Source: an uncultured Selenomonadales bacterium
GTDB taxonomy: Bacteria; Bacillota; Negativicutes; Selenomonadales; Selenomonadaceae
Assembly (NCBI GenBank): GCA_946403735.1
Contig: CAMJAZ010000095.1
Span: forward strand, 1-6,623
DNA: 6,623 nt
Reading direction: 5' to 3'
Part shown: positions 5,896 to 6,623 of the stretch, one piece after another
Layout of the letters: every line of letters starts with the position of its first letter
Numbering within the stretch: the stretch's first letter is position 1
The notes under the pieces: generated by a model
The model's input: only the letters and a program-made list of their open reading frames with translations
What the model was told of the DNA's origin: nothing
Database searches by the model: none
Position numbers and translations under genes: made by a program

Positions 5896-5962
5896 CTATC
5901 CTCCAAATGCCCGTATTCGCCCGTATTTGCCCCTTAAACCAACTGAACTTTTTATGACACAT
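5888..5962 (-). CDS. Possible 24-residue basic peptide (low confidence)
   Basis: ATG at 5962 is preceded by AAAGGA 3 nt upstream and opens a 24-codon frame that starts MCHKKFSWFKGQIR and ends IWRIAR, with its stop inside the stem of the intrinsic terminator at 5895-5878. The peptide is rich in K and R and has two Trp after the start; it has no membrane segment, so it does not look like a type I toxin. I assign no function. It is short enough to arise by chance; the SD spacing is tighter than usual. Confidence 0.22.
   Translation of the reverse strand: MCHKKFSWFKGQIRANTGIWRIAR
5909..5928 (+). repeat. Two tandem 10-bp repeats GCCCGTATTY
   Basis: GCCCGTATTC is directly followed by GCCCGTATTT and then GCCCC. 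The pair lies just upstream of the minus-strand terminator, in the 3' part of the candidate RNA. Confidence 0.5.
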
Positions 5963-6329
5963 TTTTCCTTTGGAGTAGCTGAAAATTAAAAAATTCTACC
6001 TTTTCGCAGGACAATTTCAACTTTCAGGGATTTTACCCAAAATTTAAAGGGGCGGCGCTCGCACTTTTTATCGTTTAAAACTTTTTACCCTACCCCCTTT
6101 GCAAAGTTCACTAAATCAAGTCTATCTATTTACACTTTTAGCCGTAAAGTCTGTAGACTTAACTTTTTAGATTTTCCGATTGACACTTTGTCATTTCGCC
6201 GCGCAGAGCCATACCCCCGCTGAAAGTACCTTGACGCCCCCCTCCTACTAAATCGGAAATGGCAATATCAATCTGCCACTTGCTATTTCCGCCTTTCCGT
6301 CATTTTCGACACTTTCATTCCCTCCTTTT

Positions 6330-6358
6330 ATTTTAAAGTATTTTTGCCGCAATTTCAA
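6330..6358 (-). promoter_or_regulatory. Promoter of the candidate structured RNA
   Basis: TTGAAA (6358-6353), a 17-bp spacer and TAAAAT (6335-6330) match five of six bases in each hexamer. The predicted start near 6323 falls inside a perfect AAGGAGG tract (6327-6321), so the transcript would carry little of that SD; this argues against a normal coding leader. Confidence 0.5.
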
Positions 6359-6399
6359 AACAATTTCAATAATTGACCCGCCCGCGTGTTAAATACTCA

Positions 6400-6444
6400 T
6401 AAAAAGAAAGAAAATACAGACGGCGCGGCGGCTTAAATCGCGCC
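6400..6444 (-). terminator. Probable terminator after the right-edge gene
   Basis: GGCGCG (6444-6439) and CGCGCC (6427-6422) form a GC-only 6-bp stem about 13 nt after the stop at 6458. The tail GTCTGTATTTTCTTTCTTTTT is T-rich but interrupted, so efficiency is uncertain. Confidence 0.45.
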
Positions 6445-6457
6445 ACATCTAACTTTT

Positions 6458-6623
6458 TCAATAATCTTTTCTTTTTTCCTTTAGGAGTTCAGCGAAAATT
6501 TTTTCAGCGTAGCGCGAAAAAAATTTTCGCGCTAAAATACTTACAGTATTTACAATATTTAACCATTTTTTAGTGAGCCGAAAGTCCGCTCCACTCCTTA
6601 CTTTCCAAAAATAGCCACTACCA
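6458..6623 (-). CDS. 3' end of an unrecognised gene (partial)
   Basis: A frame enters from the right edge and stays open for 54 codons to TGA at 6460-6458. The visible residues include GYFWKVRSGADFRLTKKWL, an amphipathic stretch (VNTVSILARKFF) and a charged tail ending LLKEKRKDY. I cannot assign a family. Support comes from the shared strand with every other gene, protein-like composition and a GC-rich hairpin just after the stop. Against it, the frame is short, a plus-strand frame is also open here, and a perfect 11-bp inverted repeat (6510-6534) lies inside it. Confidence 0.45.
   Translation of the reverse strand, partial: GSGYFWKVRSGADFRLTKKWLNIVNTVSILARKFFSRYAEKIFAELLKEKRKDY
6510..6534. 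repeat. Perfect 11-bp inverted repeat
   Basis: TAGCGCGAAAA (6510-6520) and TTTTCGCGCTA (6524-6534) are separated by 3 bp. There is no T tail on either side, so it is not a standard terminator. A smaller repeat AATAC-N5-GTATT (6536-6550) follows directly. Confidence 0.6.

Larger units (their letters stand above)
5868..6323 (-). ncRNA. Candidate structured non-coding RNA, about 455 nt
   Basis: The span lies between a predicted promoter (6330-6358) and an intrinsic terminator, with no substantial ORF in any frame. The minus strand is purine-rich. Visible pairings: CGGAAAT and GGCA with TGCC and ATTTCCG (6291-6254, 7-nt bulge); a long-range helix ACTTTCAG (6227-6220) with CTGAAAGT (6027-6020), extended by 3 pairs past one bulged C; inside it TGACA-AAG-TGTCA (6193-6181), AAGTC-TACA-GACTT (6160-6147) and AAAGGGG (6100-6094) with CCCCTTT (6052-6046). 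These nest without crossing. I do not recognise a known RNA class. It could instead be a long untranslated leader for the tiny ORF at 5888-5962. Confidence 0.45.
5364..6457. other. Long gene-poor region between the recombinase promoter and the right-edge gene
   Basis: About 1.1 kb has no ORF that I accept as a normal gene. Besides the features listed separately it contains CAATATATTG (5381-5390), a direct repeat ACGTTC (5491-5496 and 5500-5505), three GTCACG words (5772, 5789, 5844) and the octamer ACTTTTTA five times, always on the plus strand (5613, 5947, 6063, 6080, 6162). The plus strand is strongly pyrimidine-rich. It could hold the replication origin and attP, but neither is shown. Confidence 0.6.

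Noticed and set aside
6159..6212. 17-codon minus-strand ORF starting MALRGEMTK
   Set aside because: Only a G-rich tract at wrong spacing precedes it and it lies inside the predicted RNA helices; no reason to call it a gene.
5296..6457. CRISPR array
   Set aside because: The 10- and 11-bp repeats are far too short and closely spaced for repeat-spacer units, and no cas gene is present.

Overview
The window looks like the integration, control and replication module of a mobile element (prophage, phage satellite or plasmid-like integrative element) from a low-GC Gram-positive lineage. The basis is the AT-rich DNA, strong AGGAGG ribosome binding sites ahead of several genes, and sigma-A type promoters. 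No marker gene fixes the genus. No structural, capsid or conjugation gene is visible, so phage, satellite and plasmid cannot be separated here.

Every convincing gene lies on the minus strand. Reading in the direction of transcription (right to left): the 3' end of an unrecognised gene (6458-edge); about 1.15 kb without a substantial ORF (5296-6457); a tyrosine recombinase (4341-5279) and an XRE-type regulator (3503-4327) in one operon with a strong promoter; a 450-bp control region (3045-3502); then a compact operon of a small HTH protein (2817-3041), a primase-helicase fusion (755-2824) and a gene that runs off the left edge and may be a replication initiator (1-749). The last three genes overlap or nearly touch.

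The control region is the first unusual part. A minus-strand promoter near 3275-3303 would start the replication operon with a leader of about 225 nt. A plus-strand promoter with a perfect TATAAT (3086-3114) faces it. That promoter would make a short RNA of about 140 nt, ending at a strong terminator (3217-3260), that is fully antisense to the start of the leader. The leader also contains a distant segment complementary to the Shine-Dalgarno region of the first gene. This resembles counter-transcribed RNA control of plasmid replication (pIP501/pT181 style), placed in front of a primase-helicase operon.

The second unusual part is the long intergenic region. It holds a duplicated module, two copies exactly 66 bp apart, each a CCGAAT box followed by three ACTTTT repeats at 11-bp spacing. 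It also holds a candidate structured RNA of about 455 nt (about 6323 to 5868, minus strand) with its own promoter and intrinsic terminator. The RNA and iteron calls rest on reading the sequence by eye and were not computed.
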